Source of the DNA: Sambucus nigra
Taxonomy: Eukaryota; Streptophyta; Magnoliopsida; Dipsacales; Adoxaceae
DNA length: 64,000 nucleotides
NCBI GenBank assembly: GCA_949130495.1
Contig: OX422221.1
Coordinates: 480,479,159-480,543,158, forward strand
Direction: 5' to 3'
Part shown: piece after piece, positions 21,562-33,059 of the stretch
How positions within the stretch are numbered: position 1 is the first letter of the stretch
Layout of the letters: each line of letters opens with the position of its first letter
The notes under the pieces: model-generated
What the model saw: the letters and a program-made list of their open reading frames with translations, nothing else
Database searches by the model: none
What the model was told of the DNA's origin: nothing
Made by a program: the position numbers and the translations under genes

Positions 21562-22826
21562 TATATAACACCCTACTCAATAAAATACCGGGTGATCAAT
21601 CCTATATCTAATTAAACAGGAATATCAAATGGACCATCCTTAGCATCACTGTCGAAATTTTAAATTTCTAACCACCTGATATTCAAAGCTGATGTCAAAT
21701 TTTTCATCTTTATTAATCAAGATAAAAGTAAATGCGAAAATTAAATTAACACAATCCATGCCAATAGAAACCATCATCACAAATAATAAAATTCCATGCC
21801 GAATAAACCATCGACTAAAATCCCATACAAATGTAAAGACAAATAATAAGAATTTCAAAGTATCCAAAATGAATACTAAATAAAACAGTGAACTACAGAG
21901 TATCTGATATAAAGTCCCTATTCTAAGAATAGAAGAGGTAGTGGCGCTTATCCAAATCCTGCAGCAACCACATATGCTACAGCAGCGAAATCCCTAGAAT
22001 GAATCAAGTATGGCATCCCTATGGCTGGACACCTAAAAGGTTTTGAAAGTAGTTTATAGTAAGGGTTAGAACCAAAACATTTTGAAAACATTCAGAAAAT
22101 GATTAACTTGCAGTAATAAAATGCATGTATGCTCTTCATAGTTCAATTAGTGTCGCACTCCCTTAAGTACATCCTCATCCCTCCTGTAATGTGCACACCT
22201 AACGTCACTTTATACCTCCCCAAGTTCTCTACTCCGTACTAGATAATAGATATAACCCTTTCCAACCACCCTACTCTAACCGAGTATGTTTAAGCATGAT
22301 TTATAAGTTATTGCTATCACTAACTTAATCAATCATTAATCCTTTTTAAATTTATATAACTTTCACACCCGTTAAACACATAATACAAATCACATCATGT
22401 ATTAAATTACCCGCATATAATTATTCATACCATTATATACATATAACTATATTACAACATTCACATATATATTAAATACAAATAATAGCCATCCTCCTGA
22501 GTAATAACTCACTGGATGTATTATCTAAAGTGTTATCCCACTAGGTGTACTCGCATAACCTAGTTACCCCAAGTTAGAATCGCTCACTAACTTGACCAAA
22601 AATATAAACATAATGGAGGCGGCCATATTCCTTCCCTGAAAGTGAGATAAGCCCCTCACACATATAACGAACGCCATAACCTGGGGATATACTCGCCTTA
22701 CTCCTCAAGCTAGGGTATTCACTCGCTACGCGCGACCTCCCTTGATAGCACTAGACTATAATTATTTAAATAATATCCAATCACTGATATTTATATTCAT
22801 ACACCATATAGTTACTATCGCATACC

Positions 22827-22828
<2 letters not shown>

Positions 22829-22914
<86 letters not shown>
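22829..22914. repeat. (AT)n microsatellite in 5' LTR
   Basis: An alternating AT tract of about 86 bases. The matching place in the 3' LTR is the Helitron target site (ACCGTATATA|TATAATTATA). Confidence 0.95.
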
Positions 22915-22917
<3 letters not shown>

Positions 22918-23417
22918 TATATATATAATTATACACTATCCTGGCTTTACCGTGTACCAAGTCTGTAACACTAGCCTATATGTAAACCTCGAGTTTATGG
23001 TCCAAGTCTAATTATTAATTAATTTTTACATTAATTAATTAAATTATTATTAGTGTCACCCAACCAATATACTCGGACTCGCACTCGTGGCCCGAAATTA
23101 AGATAATGCCTGAGTCTAATCCCCGACTCCAAATTAATTAGTTTTCATCCATAATCAATTTAAGTGAGTATTGTTGCCCTACTACTATATCCAAACTCAT
23201 TCACCCAATCCGTTATTTTATTCTTTCAGAATTTATTTCTCAAAATACATTCGAAATGTGTCGCCGTTAATTCCCCTACCACTCCCAATTATATTCCTCT
23301 ATAATTGCTAAGAATTTACTCCCATAATTAATCTCTCTCTCATAATTATACTAGGAGAAATTGCAACTAAGAAATTTTTCCCGTACAAGTCCCTAGGCCA
23401 AACTGTAGAAAAACTTG

Positions 23418-23466
23418 AAGGGTCGATCGATCGACCCCCAACCGTTGATCGATCGATCGAACAGGT
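23418..23466. repeat. GATCGATC palindrome cluster in 5' LTR
   Basis: GGGTCGATCGATCGACCCCC and TTGATCGATCGATCGAAC match 15597-15645 of the 3' LTR. Confidence 0.85.
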
Positions 23467-25150
23467 GATCGTCTTCTCCACCTTGTTGTTTTCTCCATTA
23501 ACGAAATTCTCCAATTCCTAACCTTTCCCTTAGTTTAACCGAAGAAAAATTAATATCATAACTATATTAGAACATTATTAGGGCCTCTCATAGAACCTCA
23601 AACATAAATTTAATCTCACAAATTTCTACCTTTCTGATTTGGTGAAAATTCTGGGTTTTCACTCATTAAGCCCCAAAATTATCTAATTACCCCAAATTCA
23701 TTCAATATTACTACTGGTATTTCACATCTAAAACCAGTCATTATCTCATAACTATGTAACACAGTTAACTTCCCCATTAATTTCATTAAATTGTTCCATT
23801 TACAAAAACTCCTTTTTGTACCCATTTATACCCAAAACGAATTTCAGATTTCCACATCACAAAAATATGAATTGAATAACATCAATTAATATCACAACAA
23901 GTTAACCATTTGCCTTAATGATTTGTGGGGTCTGATTCAAGGGTCTGATTCGCAAGGTTGATGATGAATTCCCCAAATTCGTCTATAGCCTTGTCTCCAA
24001 AAGGATTCCCAATGTACTCTAACTGCTCCCTATAGCTTTCTCTCAAAACTTAGGATTTAGATTTGTGTTTTCTGTCGTTTCTCTTTTCTCCCAATTAGGT
24101 ATTAAAGCTAAATCCCATTTTTAGCCTAACGGGCCAAACCCGAGTGCCCCAAATACCCCCGCGTAGGCTCGACTATGCCTAGAAACATCCCGAGACCCAT
24201 TTACTACTCCTGGGTGCTTTTTTTCGACTATCTCGGCCCATACGGACTCAACTGTTCACTCAAAATCGGTTTCCGAATTAATTTACAGAATTTCTTATCT
24301 CACACCTAACTTAATCTATAACCGACTCCCGACTGAGATAAGTAAATCCCGCGTCAGTAATACAGTTATGACATAAATAATTATTACTATTCACTTAGTG
24401 ATTTAATTCCCATTCCCATAAATATTAACCATTTATTCTCCTGATTAATATTTATATAAAAAAAATAATAATTAATTCCATTAAATTACGTCACGTAAGT
24501 AATTTAAATTTTTATCCGAATTAATTAATTTTTAAATGCATAAAAATACGAGGTGTTACATATTCCTCACAATTGGGGGAGAAGAGAGTTATAAAAGGTT
24601 GGACGGAAAGAATACTTCAAATTTCAAATGTTTTTTTTCTTTTATCTTTTAACTCAAACATGACGGGGTTCACTAATTTAGTTATTCAAAAAGGTTATTA
24701 GTTTTGATTTCGAGAAGACTCAAATTTGATTTTTTTTAAAGATTGTTAACTTTTTTCCATTGAAGAGGGTTTATAGACTCAACGTTATTTGTAATTTAAT
24801 TATATCATTGGAGATGCTTTAATATAATGACACAAAATGTGTAAATGACAATACATTTTTCTTAGTTACATAACACAAACTCCGTATGTTTGCACATGCT
24901 TCTAACTTTAGGCAAACAAAGTGTATTGGGAGAAAACATTTAAGTGGGAGGGCTTATGTTTTTCGAAGATCAATTTTACATTAATAATAAATCGAAACAT
25001 GGAGAGAAAAGAAATTACTAAACTTTATGTAGCTTTGTCTTAAGTCGCATAAGGAACAATTTTATGAATTTGAGCTAGTAAATAATATTCAATTATCTTG
25101 CCATTAATTTTCTACTTGAACACATAATGCATAAAAGAAATTATAATCCA

Positions 25151-25366
25151 AGGGTGCGTTTGATTGCAAATATGAAAAATGTGTGAAAATAGTTCGTTTG
25201 GATGAGAAGTTGGAAAATGAGTGAAAAACGATATGTGTTTTTAGTCTTATTATTTCCATTTATCATGAAAAAAATATTCACAGTCAATGTACTACAAAGG
25301 CAAAAACACGAGTCAAAATAACTATTTTTCATGAATTTTTTTTTTCATTTTATTCAAACACACCCT
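25151..25366. mobile_element. MITE-like element in copy A
   Basis: 216 bases bounded by inverted ends AGGGTGCGTTTGA and TCAAACACACCCT (one mismatch in 13). A larger AT-rich stretch including it is absent from copy B at the matching place (39760-39790), so it is an insertion. No clear target duplication is seen. The AGGGTGYGTTTG ends are of the kind seen on plant hAT-like or related MITEs; the superfamily is uncertain. Confidence 0.65.
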
Positions 25367-25740
25367 AAATTTTTAAAAAAAAAGTAATAACAAATAATCC
25401 AATAATTTATTTCTTATTTAATTTATAATCAAACATATTCTTAGTTTTTGACCTTGACACTAGCATAGAAATTGAAAATTATTTTTGTGAATTTATCGAA
25501 TTAATCATTAAAGTAAATGTTCTTATCTTGATTAAACATTGAAGTATCCTTAAAAATTAGTAGATACGGTCCTACGTACTAGAAGATTTTTTATGGATAC
25601 ATTCATTGTTCCCATAACACATCAAGATTCCATCACTTGTACTTTTGTTTTTATTCAATCTTATACTTTGACCTTTGAATATTTTGACTGACTATATCTC
25701 TATGTGTACCTCACAAACCCGGCGATTTTCCAATTATTGA

Positions 25741-25751
25741 ACATATATACA
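25741..25751 (+). promoter_or_regulatory. TATA-like box upstream of ERF copy A
   Basis: CATATATACAA stands 85 bases before the ATG and is followed by a CT-rich leader (TTCTCCCCCCCTCACTTCTC). Copy B has the matching site and leader at 56170-56215. Confidence 0.5.
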
Positions 25752-25825
25752 AGTTCTCCCCCCCTCACTTCTCTCACCAACTTTCTCCAAAACCCAAGTG
25801 ACAATTCCAAATCCCAGCTAAAAAA

Positions 25826-26170
25826 ATGAGCAGCTCGGATGAAGGAAGTAGTTCAAAGAAAAAATACATGGGTGTTCATTGCCGTAAAATGGGGCAAATG
25901 GGTGTCCCGGGGACCCAAGATCGCCTTTGGTTAGGCTCTTTCGCCACCGCGTATGACATAGCGGTGTATTGTCTCGGGGGACCGGACGCGTTAGAAAAGC
26001 TTAATTTTCCACTAACTTTACCTGCGGGAGTTAGGCCGCATATGCCACCGGCAGAGATACAATGGGCGGCTTCTGACGCCGGGATGGCTGTTGATGCAAG
26101 GATGGCGGTGAGAAGGCCCCAGAGTGGCGAGGGGGGTGAGAGAGAAAATTGTGAAGGGAGAAAAGGCTAG
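25826..26170 (+). CDS. AP2/ERF-type protein, shortened domain (probable pseudogene), copy A
   Basis: An open frame of 114 codons. It starts MSSSDEGSSSKKKYMGV, then the AP2 DNA-binding domain. The intact parts are VPGTQDRLWLGSF, AYDIAVYCLGGPDALEKLNF and P, and the tail has AASDAGMAVDARMAV, typical of the ERF016/017/018-like group of DREB-type factors. Compared with copy B and the usual ~60-residue domain, two in-frame gaps remove the (V)xEIR strand after KMGQMG and the E-A-A-A helix start after GSFAT. WGKW is also mutated. Such a domain should not fold or bind the GCC/DRE box. The start is fixed by copy B, which has the same ATG context. The frame is open, so a small product is possible, but I infer decay. 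Confidence 0.6.
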   Translation: MSSSDEGSSSKKKYMGVHCRKMGQMGVPGTQDRLWLGSFATAYDIAVYCLGGPDALEKLNFPLTLPAGVRPHMPPAEIQWAASDAGMAVDARMAVRRPQSGEGGERENCEGRKG

Positions 26171-28330
26171 GGTTTAAATATTTCCGTTGATGATTATTTC
26201 TAAGTTGTTGGTTAAAAAAAATAAAAGAATAATATTGCTCCCCCAAATCATCCCCAATGTATTGGAAATTTGTACATTTTGTGGAGGACAAAAATTTAAA
26301 GAGTTGGAAGGATGACTATAGAGGATATATTTGAGTAAAAAAAAAGAGACATATCTGTATATACTAAATCAATGCGTTATTTATGTGCATCAGTGATATG
26401 ACATTAAAGGCTAGTGCCTAGTTCAAATTTTTGTTGGATTGGGGTTTATAGGGATGGTTGAAAAATCACCCATTCCCAAACCTTTTTACATATGTCCACT
26501 ATTATGCATATGTCCACCATCCACTACACAGCATATATACTATTTAAGTTTTATAGTGTGTGAGTTTTAACATTATAATAATGGACATTGGAAATATATG
26601 TAACACATGACATTGCCGCCATGCATTCACGTACTTTCTATGTCCATTTTCAAAATTTCAACTTGGAAGCCTAAATCTCAAGATCAAACTTCGTTTTTTT
26701 CTAACATTAAATCAAAATTGATTGTAATTATTAGCAATTGTAGAAAAAAATAGTGCCTGACTTGTGCTTAAGTAAAATTATAAAATGGAACTAAGATACC
26801 TGTCATGCGATGCGATGCATAAAATAAAAATTATAGTCTACCAATTGAGTGCTTACTTTTTTATTTGTTATACAGATTCGGCCTTTCGTCGATGCTTAAA
26901 ATTTGATGAATGTTTTTGTTCTGGAAGAGAGGGACCTTTTTTTTTTCTTTTTTCTTTTTTTTTTTGTAAAGCACCACTTCAAAAGAACTCATTTCTCGGA
27001 AAAATCCCTCTCTTCATTTCAAACGTTTAAAACAGGGACATGGTATAAAATTAAGATATGATCTAAACACTTCATTGCGGCTACAATTTGAAAGTTACAA
27101 TTGACGGGAAATAGTGTAATTCATTGAAGATATGATGAATTGGAAAGTTTACAGTCTTTATTTGCTAGTGAGTAGGATTGGGACAAAAGATGAAGAGTTG
27201 AAGTATTGAAAATAGTTGATACGTCCCAAATTCAAGAGTTGCATGTTATGTATTATGTATGCATGAATGTTTTGGAACTATTGTTACCAAAATATATAAA
27301 AATCATTCATTTGACTTAGAATTACTCGTTGAAATATATATAATAATAATCTAAATTTCAATTTAAAATTTATTTCATGGTTGAAATTACCACCGAACCT
27401 TGTCGGTGGACTGCCCGGTAGTCAAATGGAATCTTGAGATGTTGTGTTTGAACAAAATTTTAATAGTTTAAGTATTTAAACTCAGGTGCACATATTAATT
27501 CTGCATTGTCTAGCCAAACTCATGATCTTATGTCTCCATTGTGACGCATCAGATGATGAAAATGGAATAACAATTGTCATCAGTTAATCATCATAATTAT
27601 TTGAAGGCTAAATTCTAATTAAAGGGTGAGGGGGAGAGATGGGTTTTAGGATACTTAAAAAGGGATTGAAAATAAGGTTAAATGCTGCTATAGACAATCT
27701 CACCTTGGTTCATGTGCAGTAATAATGTACAAATGATTTCTATATTGTATGTAAAATTTTGTAACGTGTGTATATATAATTTTATAAAATAATTTTTTTA
27801 TTAAGTATGTAATTAAATATGTCATATGAGTTTATTTTTGCTCCAATAAATTTTATGAAGATGTTTTTTATTCTAATAGATCTTATTAGTAAAATAGTAG
27901 TAAATATTTACAATATGTTAGAATAAAAAATTTGAAGAAAATTTGTTTTGATAGAATAGTAGGAAAAATGTCTTATGCAAACCTCACTTATTTGTCAGAG
28001 GTTAGATTTCTATAATGCATATTTGAAATTTTGAAATGAATACATGCTAGGTTTGTTTATATATTAAGAATGAGAGAACTCAGTGCTAGAGTGATTAATT
28101 TTAGTGAACTTCACATAAAAATCTTATTGGTAAATAAATTAATTGAGATATTCCCACAAAATTTAAACACTTTTATGAAAATTGAAAATTTATTTTTTTC
28201 CTATACACTTTCTAAAAAAAACTAACAAAAAATTGTCTTATATATTGTCTTGCATTATTGAGAAAAAATTATAACTTAATGGCATACAAATTCTAAGAAG
28301 AGAAAAAAAATAAGAATAGTTGTATATATC
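26171..28330. other. No gene; 3' part of copy A and unique AT-rich DNA
   Basis: 26171-27225 is 3' flank shared with 56640-57940. 27226-28330 is AT-rich with a faint relation to 57940-58740 and no coding signal. The last bases, TATATC, hold the left target duplication (ATATC, 28326-28330) of the Tat element. Confidence 0.7.
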
Positions 28331-28723
28331 TGTGGGTACCCGAATTTTAGAACTATGGGCCTGGACGAGTAGCCCAGTCCTGGCGGCCCAAAGTCCAGGC
28401 CCCTCGTCTCTCATATTGATCCGGTCTCCCCCACGTTCTCATTAAGGGAAGTTATAGGGGAGATGGAAAATGTGGAGGAACCCATCACCTCCACCTACCT
28501 ACATGTACATGTATATATTAAACCCTAGGTCCGGGGCAAAGGGACAAGTTGTATTCTCTGTAACTACTCTCCGGAGTATACGACTGCACCACCGTGGACG
28601 TAGGCACATCTTTGTCGAGCCACGTACATCCTTTGTTGTGTGATTGACATTTTATATTCCTTGTTCTTCCTTGGTAATTGCTTCTCCCGTATTTATTTGT
28701 GTTGCATAATAATTGTCACCACA
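28331..28723 (+). mobile_element. 5' LTR of Tat element
   Basis: TGTGGGTACC to CACCACA. A TATA box (TATATATTA, 28512-28519) lies mid-LTR, followed by a likely start region before GTATTCTCTGTAACTAC. The inverted motif CTCTCCGGAGTA lies at 28568. The 3' LTR lacks the eight bases after the TATA box and has an extra ~12 bases after GGAGTATA. Confidence 0.9.
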
Positions 28724-28741
28724 ATTGGCGTCGTCTGTGGG
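28724..28741 (+). other. Primer-binding site region of Tat element
   Basis: ATTGGCGTCGTCTGTGGG directly follows the 5' LTR. The TGGCG..GTCTGTGGGAA form is common at this place in Tat-type elements. I do not assign the priming tRNA. Confidence 0.7.
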
Positions 28742-28791
28742 AACTGTTCATCTTTCCCTGAGAAGAGCCCACGCCAAGAAAGGAGTTTAAG

Positions 28792-30471
28792 ATGTCTGGT
28801 CACAGCATCAATGCCCCTCAAGCAGGAGATATTCAAGAGCCACCTGCTCCTCGCAGGATTAGATCTGAAGTCCAACGTTCGGATCAGAGAGCTCGCCTGG
28901 AAAGACCAGCCTCGGAGGAAAGTCAAGGACCAGCGAGGTCCACGCAGATATCCACATTGATTGATGCATACGAGGCAAGGGTCCACGAGCAGAGGGAGTC
29001 TTCTCGCAGGTACGAGGCTGAGAATGCTCGCTTGAAAAGAAGACTGGAGAGACTGGAGAGTGAGCTTAGTCCTGATAACAGGATGCGCCCATATCGCACT
29101 CCTAGCCCTCAGGCGAGAAAGTCTCGCAGCCGAGGAAGGAGCCCTAGGTGAGAATCTCAAAAGGTCGAAGGTGGCGAATCAGACGACTTCCTTCGCGAAC
29201 AGCTGCGAAGAGCTCGGCGCTACCAGAGCCCTGTTTGCAGCGACGAGAACATACGAACTTTGGTCCACCGAGAGATGGACCAACATCCTGCTCACCACGG
29301 AACAAGATCAACCAGAGAGCTCGCGAGGCGAGCTCTCAAAACCCAGATGAAGTCACCCTTCACGAGGGAAATCGAAGAGGAAGAGGCCCCCAAGAAATTT
29401 TCCATTCCAAGGTTCAAGATTTACGACGAAAAAACTGATCCCATCGATCACGTCAGGCAATATCGACAGGCCATGAACCTCTGGAATCACCGAGATGCCC
29501 TGATGTGCCGCATTTTTCCCTCGAGCCTGCATGATGTGGCACAGAAGTGGTTCGAAAGGCTTCCCCACCGGTCGATCAAGAATTTCAAATCCTTAGCCGA
29601 AATTTTTACAGCCCGATTCATTACCAGTAGCTCCCATCCCAAAAGGATGGATGCTCTGCTAACAATGAAGAAAACGCCTCAAGAGACTCTACGAGACTAC
29701 GCGAAAAGATATTGGGAGTTATTTAATGAGATCGAGGACTGCGCGGAGGAAGTGGCAGTGGCCTCCTTCAAAATTGGGCTCCCTAGTTCTTCCCTCCTCT
29801 ACCAGTCCCTGGCGAAGAAGGAAGCTATGACTATTGACGACCTAATGGCCCGAATCGAAAAATACGCAAAGGTGGAAGATGTAACCCGCCTTAATACAGG
29901 AGAAAACGATCGAGCTAAACTCACCACCAAGGGAAGTGAGAAAACTGAAAACCAGAAGAAAGGAGGAAAGAATGGGGGTAAAAATGGCTCCAAGAACGGA
30001 GGAAACCATGACGCGTCGAAAGCATTCTAGGCGGTCAACACCGTCTTCAAAGAACCGATTTACAAAATTCTCGCGAAGATCAAAGATAAGTCATTCATCA
30101 AGTAGCCCAGGAAAATGGGAGGAGATCCCTCGAAGAGGAACAATGCATTAAGATGCGCTTTTCACAAAGAGGGAGGACATAAGACCGAGCATTGCAAAGC
30201 TCTTAAGTCTCACCTCGAGGAGTTGGCCCAGTCTGGGCACTTGAACGACTTTGTGGAAAAGAGGGCAGAGAAAGTGGCTGCCAACAGAGAGGCGAGACCC
30301 GACAACGTGCTGGAGGATGATGCTAGACATGAGTTCGCAGTAATCCATGGAGCATCTGACATCAAGCAGATACAAGGGAACTCGGCTCGAATGGAAGTGA
30401 AAAAACTTACAGCGGTAATGCAAGATTTTCAAATCGATACAGCAAAGTCACAGTCAGGAAAGCGTCGATGA
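28792..30471 (+). pseudogene. Tat element gag
   Basis: One reading frame runs from MSGHSINAPQAGDI at 28792 through 30738, interrupted by in-frame stops near 29149, 30028, 30104 and 30469 with no frameshift. The N-terminal part is charged with an Arg/Glu coiled coil (ENARLKRRLERLESEL) and an RS-like patch (SRSRGRSPR). The capsid part has PRFKIYDEKTDPIDHVRQYR, IFPSSLHDVAQKWFERLPH, SFKSLAEIF-type FKSLAEIFTARFI and LRDYAKRYWELFNEIEDC. The knuckle CAFHKEGGHKTEHC lies at about 30160. At 29149 TGA precedes GAATCT, so an arginine codon was probably lost by C-to-T change. Gag would package the element RNA. Confidence 0.88.
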
Positions 30472-31030
30472 GCAGAGGACGTCAACTATAACAAGCATAT
30501 TGTTTTCACGGATGAAGATCTGGTGGGAGTGAGAACCCCAAATCATAATGCCCTGGTCATAACACTCAGGATAGCCAACTTTGACGTCGATAAGCTGCTC
30601 ATCGATCAAGGAAGCTCATCCGAAGTAATGTACCTCGACCTATTCAGAAAATTGAAGTTGAGCATCGCCGACCTAAAGGAAGCTGTTGTTCCTTTGGTCG
30701 GCTTCGCTGGAAAAATAACCATGCCCTGGGCAAGATAGTACTGCCAGTACGCGATGGAAACGTCTCCAAGATGATCGAGTTTTCAGTAGTTGACATCGAC
30801 TCACCGTACCAGGCCATCCTCGGCAGGGGATGGCTTCATGCGATGAAGGCAGTCTCCTCGACCTACCATCAGAAGCTCAAATATGTAACCGAGAGAGGAG
30901 TAATGGAGATCCACGGCGATCAAGCAACAGCGAGGAGGTGCTTCATAGCAGCCATCCGACCAAAGCCAGAAAAGAAGGACAGACAACCCAGCGAGAAAGT
31001 TGAAGAAGGTGAGACATCTTCCAAATAGCA
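30472..31030 (+). pseudogene. Tat element protease
   Basis: LLIDQGSSSEVMYLDLF (about 30595-30645) is the active site in the DxGSS form seen in Tat elements, with the Asp present. A one-base loss near 30724 shifts the frame. The second half continues as KMIEFSVVDIDSPYQAILGR and GWLHAMKAVSSTYHQKLKY, the conserved YNAILGR.WL strand. A lysine/glutamate-rich linker and a stop (about 31026) lead to RT. Confidence 0.85.
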
Positions 31031-31059
31031 ATTAAAGTACGGAAGACCTGGAGTATAGG

Positions 31060-32600
31060 AGACCAGGCTCCTCCCCTCTGAGCGTGTCGTCGAAGACCTG
31101 GTAGAAGTTATGGCTGAGATTTGTAACAGTAGTCGAGTCTTCCTGATTGGAGCATCTCTCACCGACTAAGAACAGAAGGAGTTGACAACCTTGCTGAGGC
31201 ACAATGTAGACGTTTTCGCATGGGAACCATACGAGCTTCCTGGAATCAATCCTAGTATGGTCTGTCACCATCTGCACATCGACCCCACATTCAAGCCAAT
31301 CACGCAGAAGGTACGGCAAACTGCACCTGAGAAGGCTAAAGCGATCGAAAAGGAAGTCAAAAAACTGTTGGATGCAGGATCCATACGGGAAGTGCAATTC
31401 TCCAAGTGGTTGTCCAACCCAGTAGTGGTTCCGAAGAATAATGGGAAGTGGAGAGTTTGCATCGACTTCACTGACCTCAACAAAGCATGCCCTAAGGATT
31501 ATTTCCCTCTCCCAAAGATAGACCAACTAGTAGACGCCATTGCATCTCACGAGTGAATGAATTTCCTAGACGCGTACTCGGGATATCACCAGATCCCCTT
31601 GTATGCCCCAGACCAGGACAAAACGGCGTTCATCACGATAGTTGGGTTATATTTCTACAAGGTCATGCCTTTTGGGCTCAAGAATGCAGGGGCAACCTAT
31701 CAGCGGTTGGTCACGAAAATGTTCAAGGATCAAATGGGAGATACAATGGAGGTCTACATTGATGACATGCTCGTTAAGAGAAAGAAGAAGGAAAATCACC
31801 TCTCGGACCTATCCAAAACCTTCGAAATCCTCAGGAAATACCGGATGAAACTTAATGCGAGCAAGTGTTCCTTTGGTGTCCAGTCAGGAAAATTTCTTGG
31901 GTACTTGGTCAGTAAGCGAGGCATAGAAGCCAATCCAGACCAGATCGATGCAATCAACAGGGTGCAACCCCCTCGCACAATCCGGGACGTGCAGAAGCTC
32001 ACTGGAATGCTCGCTGCCTGAAATCGCTTCATCTCCAAATCCTCCGAGAAGTGCAAGCCTTTTTTCCAGCTTCTAAAGGGGAGTAAACCGATAGAATGGA
32101 GCCCAGATTGCTCGCGAGCATTGGACGAGCTCAAGTCCTACCTAAGCACTCCACCGCTGCTTGTCACACCACAGCAAACGGATTCTTTGTACCTGTACCT
32201 TTCTGTATCCAATCACACCGTCAGCTCTGCGCTAATATGCAAGGTTGTAGGGATCTAACACCCCATTTATTATGCAAGCAAGACCTTATTAAATGCCGAG
32301 CAAAGGTACCTGCCATTGGAGAAGCTCGCCTATGCCCTAGTAATAGCCTCGAGGAAGCTGAAGCATTATTTCGAAGCTCATACTATCATCGTCCTTACCT
32401 CGCATCCCCTTAAGACGGTCCTAAGGAAAGCGGATTTATCGGGAGATTATCTAAGTGGTCAGTCGAGCTCGGCCGATTTGACATCCAATTTCAACCAAAG
32501 ACAGCTATCAAGGGTCAAATCCTTGCTGATTTCATAGCCGAATTCACGGGCGAAGAACTTTCCGACCAACCTCAACCAACAAGGCAAGAGAAGAACCAAG
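31060..32600 (+). pseudogene. Tat element reverse transcriptase and first RNase H
   Basis: The RT start has FAWEPYELPGINPSMVCHHL. The core motifs are SNPVVVPKNNGKWRVCIDF, TDLNKACPKDYFPLPKIDQL, FLDAYSGYHQIPL and YKVMPFGLKNAGATYQ. The catalytic box EVYIDDMLVK is intact, and FLGYLVSKRGIEANP follows. Stops lie near 31168, 31554 and 32019. The gypsy RNase H follows with LYLYLSVSNHTVSSALI and LPLEKLAYALVIASRKLKHY, then a frameshift near 32440 into [20 protein letters not shown] and ILADFIAEF. Apart from stops the motifs are well kept, so decay is moderate. Confidence 0.9.
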
Positions 32601-32605
32601 CAATA

Positions 32606-33010
32606 GTGGAAACCTGGAAACTATTCGTTGATGGAGCCTCCAACTCAAAGGGGGCAGGGGTAGGCATTGTTCTCATCACTCCAAAAAACACAATCCTTGA
32701 GCAAGGAATCAGGCTTGGATTTGCAGCCTCCAACAACGAAGAAGAGTACGAAGCCCTAATAGCCGGTCTCCAAAAGGCGCAAACTCTAGGAGCAAAACGC
32801 TTACAGGTGTTCGGCGATTCTCAACTAGTCTCTAATCAGATAAGTGGAGATTACAATGCGAAGGATGAAAGAATGGCAGCCTACCTCGCCTTAGTGAGAA
32901 AATTAATGACAAGCTTTGAAGAGATCAACATCCAGCAGTTTCCCAGGCAGAAAAATAGTCATGTTGATGCGTTAGCAGCCTTGAGCTCGGCAGTTGATTC
33001 TAGCCTTAAA
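32606..33010 (+). pseudogene. Second, archaeal-type RNase H of Tat element
   Basis: [20 protein letters not shown], the catalytic Glu region [35 protein letters not shown] and [13 protein letters not shown] give D-E-D-D in the order of archaeal/plant-type RNase H1. It sits between the gypsy RNase H and the integrase in an uninterrupted frame that continues to 33503. A second RNase H of this kind is the diagnostic feature of the Tat lineage. All four acidic residues appear intact. Confidence 0.9.
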
Positions 33011-33059
33011 AGGGTCATTCCCATCGATTTCCTCATTTGTCCGAGCATTAACCACAACA

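Larger units (their letters stand above)
3277..24560 (-). mobile_element. Chromovirus (Ty3/gypsy, Tekay/Del-like), minus strand, 3' LTR heavily interrupted
   Basis: Read on the minus strand, the order is 5' LTR (24560-21564), Met primer site (21561-21550), gag, protease, RT, RNase H, integrase, chromodomain (ends 16768), polypurine tract (16746-16733) and 3' LTR (16732 leftwards). A C-terminal chromodomain plus ~3 kb LTRs fits the Tekay/Del clade of chromoviruses. The 3' LTR survives as 3277-4086, 7712-7797 and 15101-16732; roughly its last 380 bases would lie left of the window beyond the LTR at 1-3276. Coding regions carry stops, frameshifts and lost catalytic residues, so the copy is dead. 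Two LTR segments compared by eye (15101-15310 versus 22921-23130) differ at about one position in ten, so the insertion is old. Confidence 0.9.
21564..24560 (-). mobile_element. 5' LTR of Tekay-like element (3.0 kb)
   Basis: The left end TATAACACCC is a decayed TGTAACACCC; the right end is GAGGTGTTACA at 24560. It matches the three 3' LTR segments in order and has none of their insertions. It is followed by TATTCCTCAC of host copy A, which aligns with CATTCCTCAC at 39191 in copy B. The target duplication is therefore probably (T/C)ATTC, with its partner outside the window. Confidence 0.92.
24561..27225. repeat. Duplicated host locus, copy A
   Basis: Homologous to 39191-40795 plus 56161-57940 (copy B). 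Shared landmarks are ATTCCTCAC-(T/A)ATTGGGGGA at the left, CATTCATTGTTCCCATAACA before the gene, the ERF reading frame, and GATATGATGAATT..GTGAGTAGGATTGGGA near the right end. Similarity is high but not complete and fades after about 27225/57940. Weaker matches such as CGGTAGT(C/G)AAATG at 27417 and 58520 suggest that the duplicated unit once extended further right. Confidence 0.85.

Noticed and set aside
22742..23011. 89-codon frame in the 5' LTR
   Set aside because: Mostly an Ile-Tyr run from the AT microsatellite.
28693..29160. 155-codon minus-strand frame over Tat gag
   Set aside because: Shadow of the Arg/Ser-rich gag frame on the plus strand.
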